Positions 7,595-17,300 of a DNA stretch of 48,957 nt are shown piece after piece (positions within the stretch are counted from its first letter, which is position 1; every line of letters begins with the position of its first letter). The DNA is taken from NCBI GenBank assembly GCA_023664955.1, contig JAMPEV010000001.1:900672-949628 (forward strand), written 5' to 3'. The position numbers were made by a program, and so were the translations under genes. This DNA comes from Duncaniella sp. GTDB lineage: Bacteria > Bacteroidota > Bacteroidia > Bacteroidales > Muribaculaceae. The notes under the pieces are model-generated. The model searched no databases, was not told the origin of the DNA, and was given only the letters and a program-made list of their open reading frames with translations.

Positions 7595-9760
7595 ATGCCA
7601 CACAACTTACGCTACGACCAATCAAGCCAATCTTATCGGCAAATAGGAATGCCCATTAGTGCCAATGACGTATCCCTTGAAAATCCGGACAATGAGTATC
7701 TCTCACCCGCCAGAGATGCTATCGATATGTCGGCTATCGCTCCCTATACTATTATGCACAAGGAAGCCGGTATGTACACCACGATTATCCCCTCACTCCA
7801 ACTGAAAGGCGAGTATTCATCGCGCTCCAACCATCTGACCTCCGTGGATGAAAAAACAGTCGGGAAAGCTATCGGTGATGCCTACTGCTCATTAGCCGAC
7901 TCAGCCGCTGTCAACCGCACTTACATTCAACCGGTCATCGCTCGTTATCTTCTCCGCAACAAATCGGGCGAGATCATATACCGGTCAGCCCCGGTGTTAA
8001 TCGCATCCGAAAACCCGCTCCAGGCAGTCACAACTCAATTAACACTCTCAGGCGATGGATTCAGGATTACAACCGAAACCACCCTTACAGCACAAGGATT
8101 CACACTTTCACTGGTAGTAAATCGCACCACCTCTGATGCTATCACATCCCTAATCCAAGACACCTCAGTAGAACTACTCGTCTCACCTCAACTTCACCCA
8201 TACACACCCGGCATCGCTCCAGCCCACACATTCGGAGCTGCCACGACCAACAGCAGGACACTGATTGTGCATACTCCAGGATGGGATGGCTCGCTCTATC
8301 CTGCTCGTGAAGACTCTCGTTTTGAAGCACGCGTTGCTGCCATCCTATCCAATCTTTACACCTGCTTATCGCCATATACTGCCGAGCGCGCCAACGCTCT
8401 CTCTGAGATCACCACCCTGCACCGGCTGATTAATACAACAGTAAAAGAGCCTGACGCCCGGTCACGCATGCTTGCTGACTTCAGCTATCCCCACGGATTT
8501 ACGGCCGAAACGTGCGTATCATGCGGCAATGTAATTCTTTGGGGTAATATTACATCGAGGAGATTCAATGGTTTTAATCCCGCAGAATTTGCAAACGGCA
8601 CAGATCCTAACACCGGAGCTATACCTGCTGCGGCTAAAGTGTCATTTGCCGACGGTTCATCAGTTGTGACATCCACCGTGCTTGCACATGCCACTTCATC
8701 TTTCACTCCATTAATAACCTATCCCCGAAGTGATGCACGGCAAATCGAATTGCGGATTGGGACAAAAATGGTGACACTGCCTCTCAAAACCGCTCCCGGC
8801 GGACTATGGAGCTACTACCTCGCACCATTATGTCAGCCCATAACACCTAACACTGAAACCGGCATATTCGTTCTCCCTTCAGCGGCTCCTGCGCTCACTA
8901 ACATCCCAGATGCCATCGGAGTGTCATCAAGTAGCAATCCATTGCAACTCACAGCCATGACTCGCTGCGGTGGTAAAATCATCCACATCACGCCCACCGC
9001 ATTGCCAGTGAGCTCATGGGACTTTGCACGAGCAAACTTTTACGCCTTTACTGATGCCGGCATAAACGCGGTGACAGTCAATTCGGGCCGTGATTCCATC
9101 ACTTCTGCACGCATTGATTCACGGTCGGTCAGTTCGGAGGATGCAATAGCGGTCACCCCTGTAGGTGTAATGGCAATCGCATCGGACAACCTTGTGAAAA
9201 TCAACAGTAACCGCGTCACCACTCTCATCCGCTCTGTCACAGCCGACATGATCGGCTGGTCTCAACCCTTTGGAGAACTTTGGTGTGTCACCACAGGCTC
9301 AACAAAAGCCTTGATTGTCGATGCCGACGGAAACAAGCTCTTCACACGCGACACGCCTGCAATCTCACATATGCGCACACTCCCGGTCGGGCTCTTTGCC
9401 ACCGACCTTAGCGGTCACAATTGGCAGCTATCCACTGAAGTTCCGGCCGTCATGGCCATGCATCTCGTCAGGACAGTGCGAATCAAGCCATCCCATCGGC
9501 GATTGCTACGCATCGTGATACCTATATCTGCAGAAAATGCCAAAGGAGAGGTGTGTATTCGAGCCGGCTTCCAATCGCCGATTTACGAATCAGCCGAACA
9601 CATGGAAACCGTCGACACCGACAAAGCCCCAACTCTTCTTCGCCTCAACATTGACGGCAACCTCCGCCATCCATTATTGGCGACCATACCTACTCCATCA
9701 CGAATATATTACACCATCGAGATTTCCATAACCGCATTAAATACCTCAATTTCCCTATGA
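7595..9760 (+). CDS. 721-aa protein of unknown function, translationally coupled to a terminase; possible virion-type beta-propeller
   Basis: This protein has no signal peptide or membrane segment, so it is probably cytoplasmic. It is strand-rich throughout. A stretch near residues 480-560 (F-Y-A-F-T-D-A-G-I followed by A-I-A-V-T-P-V-G-V-M-A-I-A-S-D-N) resembles blades seen in beta-propeller-like phage structural proteins. A C-V-S-C pair occurs near 307. Its stop overlaps the start of the terminase gene by four bases (ATGA), implying coupled translation and a joint role. I do not recognise a family. A phage-derived structural or DNA-packaging partner is the most reasonable guess from context, but the sequence does not prove it. 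Codon use looks like that of the flanks, with no obvious sign of recent import. Confidence 0.6.
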   Translation: MPHNLRYDQSSQSYRQIGMPISANDVSLENPDNEYLSPARDAIDMSAIAPYTIMHKEAGMYTTIIPSLQLKGEYSSRSNHLTSVDEKTVGKAIGDAYCSLADSAAVNRTYIQPVIARYLLRNKSGEIIYRSAPVLIASENPLQAVTTQLTLSGDGFRITTETTLTAQGFTLSLVVNRTTSDAITSLIQDTSVELLVSPQLHPYTPGIAPAHTFGAATTNSRTLIVHTPGWDGSLYPAREDSRFEARVAAILSNLYTCLSPYTAERANALSEITTLHRLINTTVKEPDARSRMLADFSYPHGFTAETCVSCGNVILWGNITSRRFNGFNPAEFANGTDPNTGAIPAAAKVSFADGSSVVTSTVLAHATSSFTPLITYPRSDARQIELRIGTKMVTLPLKTAPGGLWSYYLAPLCQPITPNTETGIFVLPSAAPALTNIPDAIGVSSSSNPLQLTAMTRCGGKIIHITPTALPVSSWDFARANFYAFTDAGINAVTVNSGRDSITSARIDSRSVSSEDAIAVTPVGVMAIASDNLVKINSNRVTTLIRSVTADMIGWSQPFGELWCVTTGSTKALIVDADGNKLFTRDTPAISHMRTLPVGLFATDLSGHNWQLSTEVPAVMAMHLVRTVRIKPSHRRLLRIVIPISAENAKGEVCIRAGFQSPIYESAEHMETVDTDKAPTLLRLNIDGNLRHPLLATIPTPSRIYYTIEISITALNTSISL

Positions 9761-11604
9761 ACCTCAATGAAATAATAGCTGAAAACGAACGTCGTAAGGC
9801 ACTCATCCGCAAGGAAAGAGAATACGACCCTTTAACGGATGCCAATATACCCAAAGCGATGAAGCAAGACCCGAAGTATGCCCTTGCGACTACCGACCAT
9901 GCCATGGCCATGCTCCGTTTCAAATACGACTTTGAGTACTGGGCATATCGTTGCGTGGTAATTACCGACAAATTGACAGGTAGAAACATACCATTCAAGC
10001 TAAACCCTCCTCAACGCCGCTTGCTAAAGGAATTGGAGCGCCAACGTCTTGCAGGACGACCTATCCGCCTGATAATGCTCAAAGCCCGCCAATGGGGTGG
10101 GTCTACCCTCATCCAGGTGTACTTCGCCTGGATACAGATTATCCATTGTCGTAATTGGAATTCTCTGATATGCTCTCATGTAAAGGATTCATCGGCATTG
10201 ATCAGGGGCATGTATTCGAAAATCCTACAACTTTATCCTGAGGAATTCTGGGAAGAAGACTCAAAGCCAGAGTTCCGACCATTCGAACGAATGACCAACA
10301 TCCGTGTCATTCCCGGACGAGGGTGCAAAATTACCATTTGTTCGAGCGAGAATCAAGACGCAGTGCGAGGTTCTGATTGCAAACTCGCCCATCTCAGCGA
10401 AGTTGCCTTTTGGAAGGACACCAAGATGCGCAACCCGGTCGACGTGATACGCTCCGTTGTCTCCGGAATACCACCAAGTCCTATGACATTCGTGGTGATG
10501 GAAAGCACCGCTAATGGAGTGGGTAACTTCTTTCATCGGGAATGGCTACGAGCTGAGGATGGCATGAGTGACAAGATACCATTCTTTGTGCCATGGTATG
10601 AGATAGACATATATAATAAGGAGGTGGATGATGTCAGCGCTCTTTGGGAATCGCTCGATGAATACGAACGCGGGCTTTGGAAAGACGGTTGCACACTCGA
10701 GGCAATAAACTGGTATCACATTAAGCGGAGTGAACATCAAACCCATCTTTCCATGATGGCGGAATTTCCATCAACTGCGCTTGAAGCATTCTCCTCCACT
10801 GACCGGTCAGTATTCTCGCCCAAAGACATCAATCTTCTACGCGTCAACACCCGGCGACCCTCTTTTATCGGCGAAGTTGAAGGCTCTCCCGGTGGGAAAG
10901 TGACCGACATATCATCACCACATCTCATCGAGACGCTGGATGGCAAGACAAAAATCTGGCAGAAGCCGTTAAAGGGCGAGAAATACATAGCATGTGTTGA
11001 CATTGGCGGACGTTCCAGGACGGCCGACTTTTCGGTTATCGCAGTGCTTTCACGAACCTCCGAAAAAGGCATCCCCGAGGTGGTGGCACAATGGCGCGGC
11101 CATATCGACCACGATCTGCTTGCTTGGAAAGCGGCGGCAATGGCACGGTATTACAATGATGCCTTATTAGTAGTTGAGAGTAATACTTGGGAGACATCGT
11201 CGGAAGGGCATGGGACTTTCATATTAAATACGCTCAGCCAAAGTTATCCTAACCTTTATCACAGGTCGGCAAGGAGAGACTTGGACCAACTATCGGACGG
11301 GGCAGAAGCATCGTCCACGCGTCCGGGATTTCACACCAACACTCACACCAAGGCAGCCATGATAGCTAATCTAATCGCAGTAGTGCGCAACGGGAGTTAT
11401 ATTGAGCGTGATCTTGAAGCGTGCATCGAAATGTCGCAGTATGAGATGCGTGAAAACGGCTCCTACGGCGCTCGCCGCGGCGCTCATGACGATATTCTAA
11501 TGACACGGGCCATAACACTTTACATCGACTCTATTCTAACCGAATCCGAATCGCCCTATTTCCTCACCAACATCGACATCGACTCACTGCTCTCAATATG
11601 CTGA
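9757..11604 (+). CDS. Large terminase-like protein (ATPase plus nuclease), outside a recognisable prophage
   Basis: This 615-residue protein has the layout of phage large terminase subunits. The N-terminal ATPase shows K-A-R-Q-W-G-G-S-T at 109-117 (Walker-A type), L-A-H-L-S-E-V-A-F-W at 210-219 (Walker-B type) and M-E-S-T-A-N-G at 248-254 (coupling motif). The C-terminal RNase-H-like nuclease shows D415 in V-D-I-G-G, D424, E474 in V-V-E-S-N and H-D-D at 577-579, the expected metal-binding acidic residues. Terminases cut and pump DNA into procapsids. Here nothing else of a phage is present: upstream is one unknown protein, downstream a terminator and a histone-like gene. The gene appears intact, not decaying. 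It may be a remnant, a domesticated packaging enzyme or part of a split element. Terminase call is firm, role uncertain. Confidence 0.88.
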   Translation: MNLNEIIAENERRKALIRKEREYDPLTDANIPKAMKQDPKYALATTDHAMAMLRFKYDFEYWAYRCVVITDKLTGRNIPFKLNPPQRRLLKELERQRLAGRPIRLIMLKARQWGGSTLIQVYFAWIQIIHCRNWNSLICSHVKDSSALIRGMYSKILQLYPEEFWEEDSKPEFRPFERMTNIRVIPGRGCKITICSSENQDAVRGSDCKLAHLSEVAFWKDTKMRNPVDVIRSVVSGIPPSPMTFVVMESTANGVGNFFHREWLRAEDGMSDKIPFFVPWYEIDIYNKEVDDVSALWESLDEYERGLWKDGCTLEAINWYHIKRSEHQTHLSMMAEFPSTALEAFSSTDRSVFSPKDINLLRVNTRRPSFIGEVEGSPGGKVTDISSPHLIETLDGKTKIWQKPLKGEKYIACVDIGGRSRTADFSVIAVLSRTSEKGIPEVVAQWRGHIDHDLLAWKAAAMARYYNDALLVVESNTWETSSEGHGTFILNTLSQSYPNLYHRSARRDLDQLSDGAEASSTRPGFHTNTHTKAAMIANLIAVVRNGSYIERDLEACIEMSQYEMRENGSYGARRGAHDDILMTRAITLYIDSILTESESPYFLTNIDIDSLLSIC

Positions 11605-11618
11605 TTCGCAACAAAAAA

Positions 11619-11653
11619 ACGTATTCTTTCCCGCCGGTGGGATAAGAATACGT
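11619..11653. terminator. Bidirectional terminator between terminase and histone-like genes
   Basis: ACGTATTCTT (11619-11628) pairs with AAGAATACGT (11644-11653). An inner TCCC/GGGA pairing (11629-11632 with 11639-11642) extends the stem, with one bulged T. A run of A on the left (11613-11619) gives a U-tract for minus-strand transcripts. Confidence 0.85.
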
Positions 11654-11686
11654 CTAAAAAGTATAGCTTATAATTTAAGTATAATC

Positions 11687-11860
11687 TTACTTAGAAGCAG
11701 CTATTGAATCCTTGCGGAACTGCTTAAGGAGCTTTTCAATTTCTAAAGAAACCTTGCGGGCGCGTGCGCCGGCTGCTTTGTTTCCGTTTTCTACCTGTGC
11801 CTGTGCATCTTTGGTAAATGCTTCAAAGCTTGAAGCAAGCTGGTCAACGAGATTTTTCAT
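11687..11860 (-). CDS. Histone H1-like small DNA-binding protein
   Basis: This 57-residue protein reads M-K-N-L-V-D-Q-L then A-F-T-K-D-A-Q-A-Q-V-E-N-G-N-K-A-A-G-A-R-A-R-K and ends L-L-K-Q-F-R-K-D-S-I-A-A-S-K. The N-G-N-K-A-A-G-x-R-A-R-K-x-S-L-E-I-E-K core is characteristic of the short histone H1-like proteins (Hc1-like) found across Bacteroidales, which are taken to bind DNA in the nucleoid. Length and composition (about a fifth basic residues) fit. It is a single gene with its own promoter around 12005-12036, giving a leader of about 140 nt. It is convergent with the terminase gene and divergent from rimP. Confidence 0.88.
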   Translation of the reverse strand: MKNLVDQLASSFEAFTKDAQAQVENGNKAAGARARKVSLEIEKLLKQFRKDSIAASK

Positions 11861-12004
11861 CTTTTCTGTTGGGTTGGGTTAATATTATTTTTGTTAGTCA
11901 ATGTTTTACTGAGGGTTCACGATTGCAGTTCTTAACTATATGGATTTCTCTAAAAGAGCAGGCATTAATTACTTCGGCAAATGTGAATTAGCAAAGCTTG
12001 CGTG

Positions 12005-12036
12005 CAAATATACATAGAAATTTTTGATATTCGCAA
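12005..12036 (-). promoter_or_regulatory. Predicted promoter of the histone H1-like gene
   Basis: On the minus strand, TATATTTG (12012-12005) fits the -7 consensus and TTG (12036-12034) lies 21 nt upstream. It would give a 5' leader of about 138 nt before the start at 11860. The rest of the 11861-12443 gap is AT-rich non-coding sequence plus the divergent rimP promoter; no further gene was seen. Confidence 0.65.
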
Positions 12037-12249
12037 GATTTTTTAAGAAATTTATCATTTTCTTATCTTTTTCGTTCTTTTTTCAATCATTACACCTTCT
12101 TTTACTGCTTTTAGTGAACTAAGTTACTACACTCCCTAAACCGGCCGTTTCAGACGCTCGGCATGATAAGCCCCGAAATCCGACAAACGCTAATTTATCA
12201 TAAATTTTGTTAATATTACAATATAAAAATCGAATTAAATCCGTAAAAC

Positions 12250-12280
12250 TTGCACAAATATAATATTATTTTTAAATTTG
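12250..12280 (+). promoter_or_regulatory. Predicted promoter of the rimP-nusA-infB operon
   Basis: TTG (12250-12252) and TAAATTTG (12273-12280) are separated by 20 nt, a textbook match to the Bacteroides -33/-7 arrangement. Transcription would begin at about 12286, leaving a leader of roughly 158 nt before rimP. Confidence 0.75.
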
Positions 12281-12294
12281 CACTCGAAAGTCAC

Positions 12295-12328
12295 GGAGGA
12301 GGCCACTGAGCTTCCTCCAGTCTTTTTT
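12295..12328 (+). terminator. Promoter-proximal terminator-like hairpin in the rimP leader
   Basis: GGAGGAGG (12295-12302) pairs with CTTCCTCC (12311-12318), with one G-T wobble and loop CCACTGAG. It is followed at once by AG and TCTTTTTT (12321-12328). The hairpin starts within about 10 nt of the predicted transcription start. This is the form of an attenuator or a very short terminated transcript, upstream of an operon that encodes the termination factor NusA. Confidence 0.65.
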
Positions 12329-12443
12329 ATGGCAGACAGACATCAAACTGACTCAAAACCCACACATTCCAAGGTACGGACACAATAATTCCGAAAAGTA
12401 CTCAGTTAGATAAAACGTCGCAGGCCTATAAAACTAATAATCG

Positions 12444-12911
12444 ATGATAGAAAAGCAAATTATTACCAATCTCGTAGAAGAGGCAATTGCCAATACTGAT
12501 GCATTTGTGGTTGACATCACCGTGTCGGCCTCTAACGACATTGTGGTGGAGCTTGACAGCCCCACCGGCGTGGATCTCGACTTTTGCGCCGAAGTCAACC
12601 GCCGCATCAACGACGAGCTCGACCGCGACAAGGAGGATTACAGCCTCGAAGTAGGAACCGCTTCGCTCACCGCACCTTTTAAAGTTAAAGGACAGTATGA
12701 GAAGAACATTGGCAACGATGTGGAAGTACTCACCAAAGATGGTAAAAAGCTGAAAGGAGTGCTCACCCAAGTTGCCGACCTCACTTTCACCATCGAAGTG
12801 GAGCGCAAAGTGAAGGAACCCGGAGCAAAACGCCCCGTAATGGCGAAAGAAGCTATGGAGATTCCCTACGCCGAGGCCAAGCGTGTCAACTATCTAATTG
12901 ATTTCAAATAA
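12444..12911 (+). CDS. rimP: Ribosome maturation factor RimP
   Basis: This 155-residue protein has the RimP two-domain form. The N-terminal alpha/beta domain contains V-V-E-L-D-S-P-T-G-V-D-L-D-F-C-A-E-V-N-R-R-I-N. The C-terminal SH3-like part contains L-E-V-G-T-A-S-L-T-A-P-F and a K-G-V-L-T-Q-V motif. RimP assists late maturation of the 30S subunit. The family usually shows S-P-G-x-x-x-P-L where this has S-L-T-A-P-F, as in other Bacteroidetes. It is the first gene of rimP-nusA-infB, the order conserved across bacteria. The start is the first ATG after the leader. Confidence 0.93.
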   Translation: MIEKQIITNLVEEAIANTDAFVVDITVSASNDIVVELDSPTGVDLDFCAEVNRRINDELDRDKEDYSLEVGTASLTAPFKVKGQYEKNIGNDVEVLTKDGKKLKGVLTQVADLTFTIEVERKVKEPGAKRPVMAKEAMEIPYAEAKRVNYLIDFK

Positions 12912-12931
12912 TCCGTTCACTCTCAAAATAT

Positions 12932-12960
12932 GGCATTGCAAAGAATGCAATGCCGTTTTT
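12932..12960 (+). terminator. Terminator-like hairpin between rimP and nusA
   Basis: GGCATTGCA (12932-12940) pairs perfectly with TGCAATGCC (12946-12954), a 9-bp stem with loop AAGAA. It is followed by G and TTTTT (12956-12960). It stands 32 nt before the nusA start and has all parts of an intrinsic terminator, inside an operon. Confidence 0.75.
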
Positions 12961-12991
12961 CAAAAATAAAAAAAATAAACAACCATAAAAT

Positions 12992-14251
12992 ATGGCAAGA
13001 AAAGAAGAAGCCCCCAACATGGTGGAGCGTTTCGCTGAGTTCAAAGAACTGAAAAATATCGACAAGGCCACAATGGTAAGCGTTCTTGAAGAATCATTCC
13101 GTAACGTGCTGGCAAAAATGTTTGGCACCGACGAGAACCTCGATGTCATCATGAACCCCGATAAGGGCGATGTACAGATATTCCAGAACCTCGAAGTGGT
13201 TCAGGACGGCACCGTCACCAACCCAAATCTCGAAATTTCGCTTACCGATGCGCGCGCAGACAATGATCCCGATGTGGAGATCGGCGAAGAGCACACCAAG
13301 GAAATCTTCTTTGCCGACTTCGGCCGACGCGCCATACTGAATCTCCGCCAGACTCTCCAGTCAAAAATTCTTGACCTCCAGAAGGAAGCCATATACTCAA
13401 AATTCAAAGAGCTTGAAGGCCAACTCGTGTCGGGTGAAGTTTACCAGACCTGGTCACGCGAGACTCTACTTCTCGACGATGAGAAGAACGAGCTACTCCT
13501 TCCAAAATCTGAGTCAATCCCCGGCGACTTCTTCAGAAAAGGGGAAACTGTTCTTGCCGTGATTGCCACTGTCGACAATAAGAACAACAATCCGAAAATC
13601 ACAGTGTCACGCACCAACGACACCTTCCTCGTCCGTCTATTCGAACGTGAAGTCCCGGAAATCCACGATGGACTTATCAACATCCGTGCCGTGGCCCGCA
13701 TACCTGGAGAACGCGCTAAAATCGCCGTTGAAAGTTTCGATGACCGCATCGACCCGGTAGGCGCATGCGTGGGAGTGAAAGGCTCTCGTATCCACGGAAT
13801 TGTACGCGAGCTCCGCAACGAGAACATCGACGTGATTAACTACACTTCCAATCCTTCACTCTTCATCCAGCGCGCGCTTAGCCCTGCCAAGATTACCACC
13901 ATCCATCTTGACGAGGAGGAAAAGAAAGCCGAAGTGTTCCTTCACCCTGAAGAAGTGTCGCTCGCAATCGGCAAGGGCGGCCTCAATATCAAGCTCGCCT
14001 CGATGCTCACCGGCTATACAATCGACGTATACCGTGACACTCCCGAGCAAGTTGACGAGGACATCTACCTTGACGAATTCAAGGATGAAATCGACGGATG
14101 GGTTATCGACGCGCTTAAGGACATGGGCTGCATCACAGCAAAGAATGTGCTCAACACACCGCGTCAGGAACTTATCGACGGCGCCGACCTCGAAGAGGAT
14201 ACCGTGGACAATGTAATCCGCATCCTCAAGGCTGAGTTTGAAGAGGAATAA
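12992..14251 (+). CDS. nusA: Transcription termination/antitermination factor NusA
   Basis: This 419-residue protein shows the NusA domain order. An N-terminal RNA-polymerase-binding domain (about 1-130) is followed by S1 (about 135-200, from L-V-S-G-E-V-Y). Two KH domains come next (R-I-D-P-V-G-A-C-V-G-V-K-G-S-R-I-H, then L-A-I-G-K-G-G-L-N-I-K-L-A). A C-terminal helix-hairpin-helix part ends the protein and lacks the second acidic repeat found in E. coli. NusA binds RNA polymerase and nascent RNA and tunes pausing, termination and antitermination. The terminator-like hairpins at 12295 and 12932 in its own operon make autoregulation plausible (inference). The gap to infB is 66 nt. Confidence 0.96.
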   Translation: MARKEEAPNMVERFAEFKELKNIDKATMVSVLEESFRNVLAKMFGTDENLDVIMNPDKGDVQIFQNLEVVQDGTVTNPNLEISLTDARADNDPDVEIGEEHTKEIFFADFGRRAILNLRQTLQSKILDLQKEAIYSKFKELEGQLVSGEVYQTWSRETLLLDDEKNELLLPKSESIPGDFFRKGETVLAVIATVDNKNNNPKITVSRTNDTFLVRLFEREVPEIHDGLINIRAVARIPGERAKIAVESFDDRIDPVGACVGVKGSRIHGIVRELRNENIDVINYTSNPSLFIQRALSPAKITTIHLDEEEKKAEVFLHPEEVSLAIGKGGLNIKLASMLTGYTIDVYRDTPEQVDEDIYLDEFKDEIDGWVIDALKDMGCITAKNVLNTPRQELIDGADLEEDTVDNVIRILKAEFEEE

Positions 14252-14317
14252 TCCTCAACCTGCCCTCTCCTCCTAAAAACTCGCCACATCAATCTTTTAA
14301 ACCACCAAACACCTTAT

Positions 14318-17300
14318 ATGTCGAGAACTAAATTAAGTCAAGCTGCTAAAGAATTCAACATTTCGATCCAGACAGTGGTCGAAGAGTTAAAGAAAAAAGG
14401 TATAAACATCGACGCATCCAACCTCAACGCGAGGCTGGACGATGCGGCTATCGCAATCCTTGAAGGGGCTTTCAAGTCGGACAAGGACAACATCAAGAAA
14501 ATCCGTCACGACAACCCCAAACCGAAAACAGCGGCTCCCGCCACACCCCCGGCAGAGACCGAAATAACCACCAATGTGCCATCAGTCACCGGCCCTAAGG
14601 TGATTGGCCACATTGAGCTCGACAAAAAAGGTAATCCCATAGCATCAAAACCTGCCGCTGAAAAGCCGGTTGAAGCCACTGTCAAAACACCACAACCCAA
14701 GCAGGAGGAGAAGAAGCCGGCCGCAGAGGTTAAGCCTGCCCCGAAAGAGCCTGTTGCAGAGCCTAAGCCGGAAACTCCCAAGGCTGAGACTCCCAAGGCT
14801 GAGGCAAAACCGGAGCAAGCACCACAACCCGTTCCCGCACAGCCTGAACAACCCAAAGTTCCGGCAACTGATGCTACAACCAAAGAGCCTAAGGCTCCCT
14901 CAACCCCACAATCCCAGCCCAAGCAGCAACCCGCAAATCAGCAAGGCAAGGATAACAGTAAGATTGGCGGGAACCAAGGCACTAAGGACGAACATAATAA
15001 AGTGAAACAAAACAACAATTCCCAGCCCGATCAGCGGGCCGCAAAGGCTTCTCAGACTGAAAGCCGCGACAACAAAGCTCAAGCAGAAGTCAAGACGGAA
15101 GCGACCGCAACCGTCGAAGCCGAAGCCACAATCAGTAAAGTCCCCTCTCTGTCAGGGCCGAAAGTGGTAGGCCATATTGACCTTTCATCGCTCAACCAGT
15201 CCACTCGTCCAAAAAAGAAAAGCAAAGAGGAGCGTCGCAACGAGCGTATAGCCAAGGACCGTGCCGCACAAGGTGGCAATGCAAACGCTCAGGCCGGAAA
15301 TGGCGACCGCAAGAAGCGTCGCCGCATCAGCGGCAAGGAGAAAGTCGACATTGAAAAGACTCTTCAAAATGGCGATAATAACGGTCGTCAAGGCGATAAC
15401 AACCGCGGAGGCAAAGACCGCGGAGGCAACAAGGAACGTGGCAATGACCGCGGTCGCGGAAAGGAGCGTAACAAGCGTCCACTCCACACCGAAGTGAACG
15501 AGGAGGATGTACAGAAACAAGTACGTGAAACTCTCGCTCGCCTTACCAGCAAGGATAAGGGGCAGAAGAAGGGAGCAAAATGGCGTAAGGAAAAACGCGA
15601 AGCGTTCGCAAGCCGTGCCCATGAGGCCGCCGAGGAAGCAGCAGCAGAAAGCAAGGTATTGAAACTCACAGAGTTTGTAACTGCTAATGACCTCGCCGTC
15701 ATGATGGATGTCCCCATCAACAATGTCATTGCGACATGTATGAACCTTGGTGTCATGGTGTCAATCAACCAGCGTCTCGATGCTGAAACCATCAACATAG
15801 TGGCCGAGGAATTTGGATTCAAGACTGAGTATGTCTCAGCCGAAGTGGTTGAAGCAATTCACCAAGATGAAGATACTGAGGAAGAACTCGTTACCCGTCC
15901 ACCGATTGTGACTGTGATGGGACACGTAGACCATGGTAAGACATCACTTCTCGACTATATCCGCAATGCGAATGTGATTGCCGGCGAAGCCGGTGGTATC
16001 ACCCAGCATATCGGCGCTTACAATGTGGCTCTCCAGGATGGCCGCCACATCACATTCCTCGACACACCGGGTCACGAAGCATTTACTGCGATGCGCGCCC
16101 GCGGTGCTAAAGTTACTGACTTATGTATCATTATCGTGGCCGCCGACGATAATGTCATGCCACAGACAGTCGAAGCTATCAACCACGCTTCAGCCGCTGG
16201 TGTGCCTATCGTATTTGCCATCAATAAAATAGACAAGCCGGCAGCTAATCCTGACAAGATTAAGGAAGAACTCGCCCAGATGAATTACCTCGTGGAGGAC
16301 TGGGGAGGAAAATACCAGTCACAGGATATTTCGGCAAAGAAGGGCATCGGTGTCGAAGAGCTCATGGAGAAAGTGCTTCTCGAAGCAGAAATGCTTGACC
16401 TAAAGGCCAATCCTAACCGCCGCGCCACTGGCTCCATCATTGAATCATCGCTCGATAAAGGTCGTGGATACGTTGCTACCGTACTCGTGCAGAACGGCAC
16501 ACTCCGTGTTGGCGATACCATCCTCGCCGGTACTCATTTCGGAAAGGTGAAAGCAATGTTCAACGAACGTAACCAACGCATCACCGAAGCCGGACCAGCC
16601 GAACCGACCCTCATCCTTGGTCTGAACGGAGCACCTACCGCCGGCGACACTTTCAACGTTATGGAAACAGAGCAGGAAGCCCGCGAAATCGCTACCAAGC
16701 GCGAGCAATTGCAACGCGAGCTTGGACTTCGCACTTCCAAGCGAACCACCCTTGAAGAAATCGGTCGTCGCCGTGCCATCGGTAACTTCCATGAGCTCAA
16801 CATTATCGTCAAAGGCGACGTGGACGGTTCTATCGAAGCCCTATCCGACTCACTAATCAAACTATCCACCGAGGAAGTCAAAGTCAACGTGCTTCACAAG
16901 GCCGTCGGCGCCATATCCGAGAGCGATGTCACACTTGCAGCGGCTTCCGATGCAATTATCATTGGTTTCCAGGTGCGTCCGTCATTGGCGGCACGCCGTG
17001 CGGCAGAGCGTGACGGAGTTGAAATCCGCCTATATTCAGTAATATATCAAGCCATTGAGGAAGTTAAGGATGCAATGGAAGGTATGCTCGCTCCCGAAAT
17101 CAAGGAAGAAATTATCGGTACAGCAGAAGTACTTCAGACATTCCACATCTCCAAAGTCGGCACAATCGCCGGTGCTATTGTGCGTGAAGGCAAGCTCAAG
17201 AGAGGGTGCAAAGTGCGCTTGATTCGCGACGGAATTGTGCGCTACACCGGTGAACTTGGCTCACTTAAACGTATGAAAGATGATGTCAAGGAAGTTACCT

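Noticed and set aside
8142-8706. Minus-strand frames within the 721-aa gene
   Set aside because: Short, without family resemblance, and the plus frame is continuous over 721 codons with a coupled downstream gene.
7400-11690. Possible attachment-site repeat (AAGTATAAT) flanking the terminase module
   Set aside because: Only nine AT-rich bases are shared, which is expected by chance, and there is no integrase.
14506-15822. Long antisense frames opposite infB
   Set aside because: They arise from the repetitive Pro/Lys/Glu codons of the IF-2 linker; no start context or family similarity.
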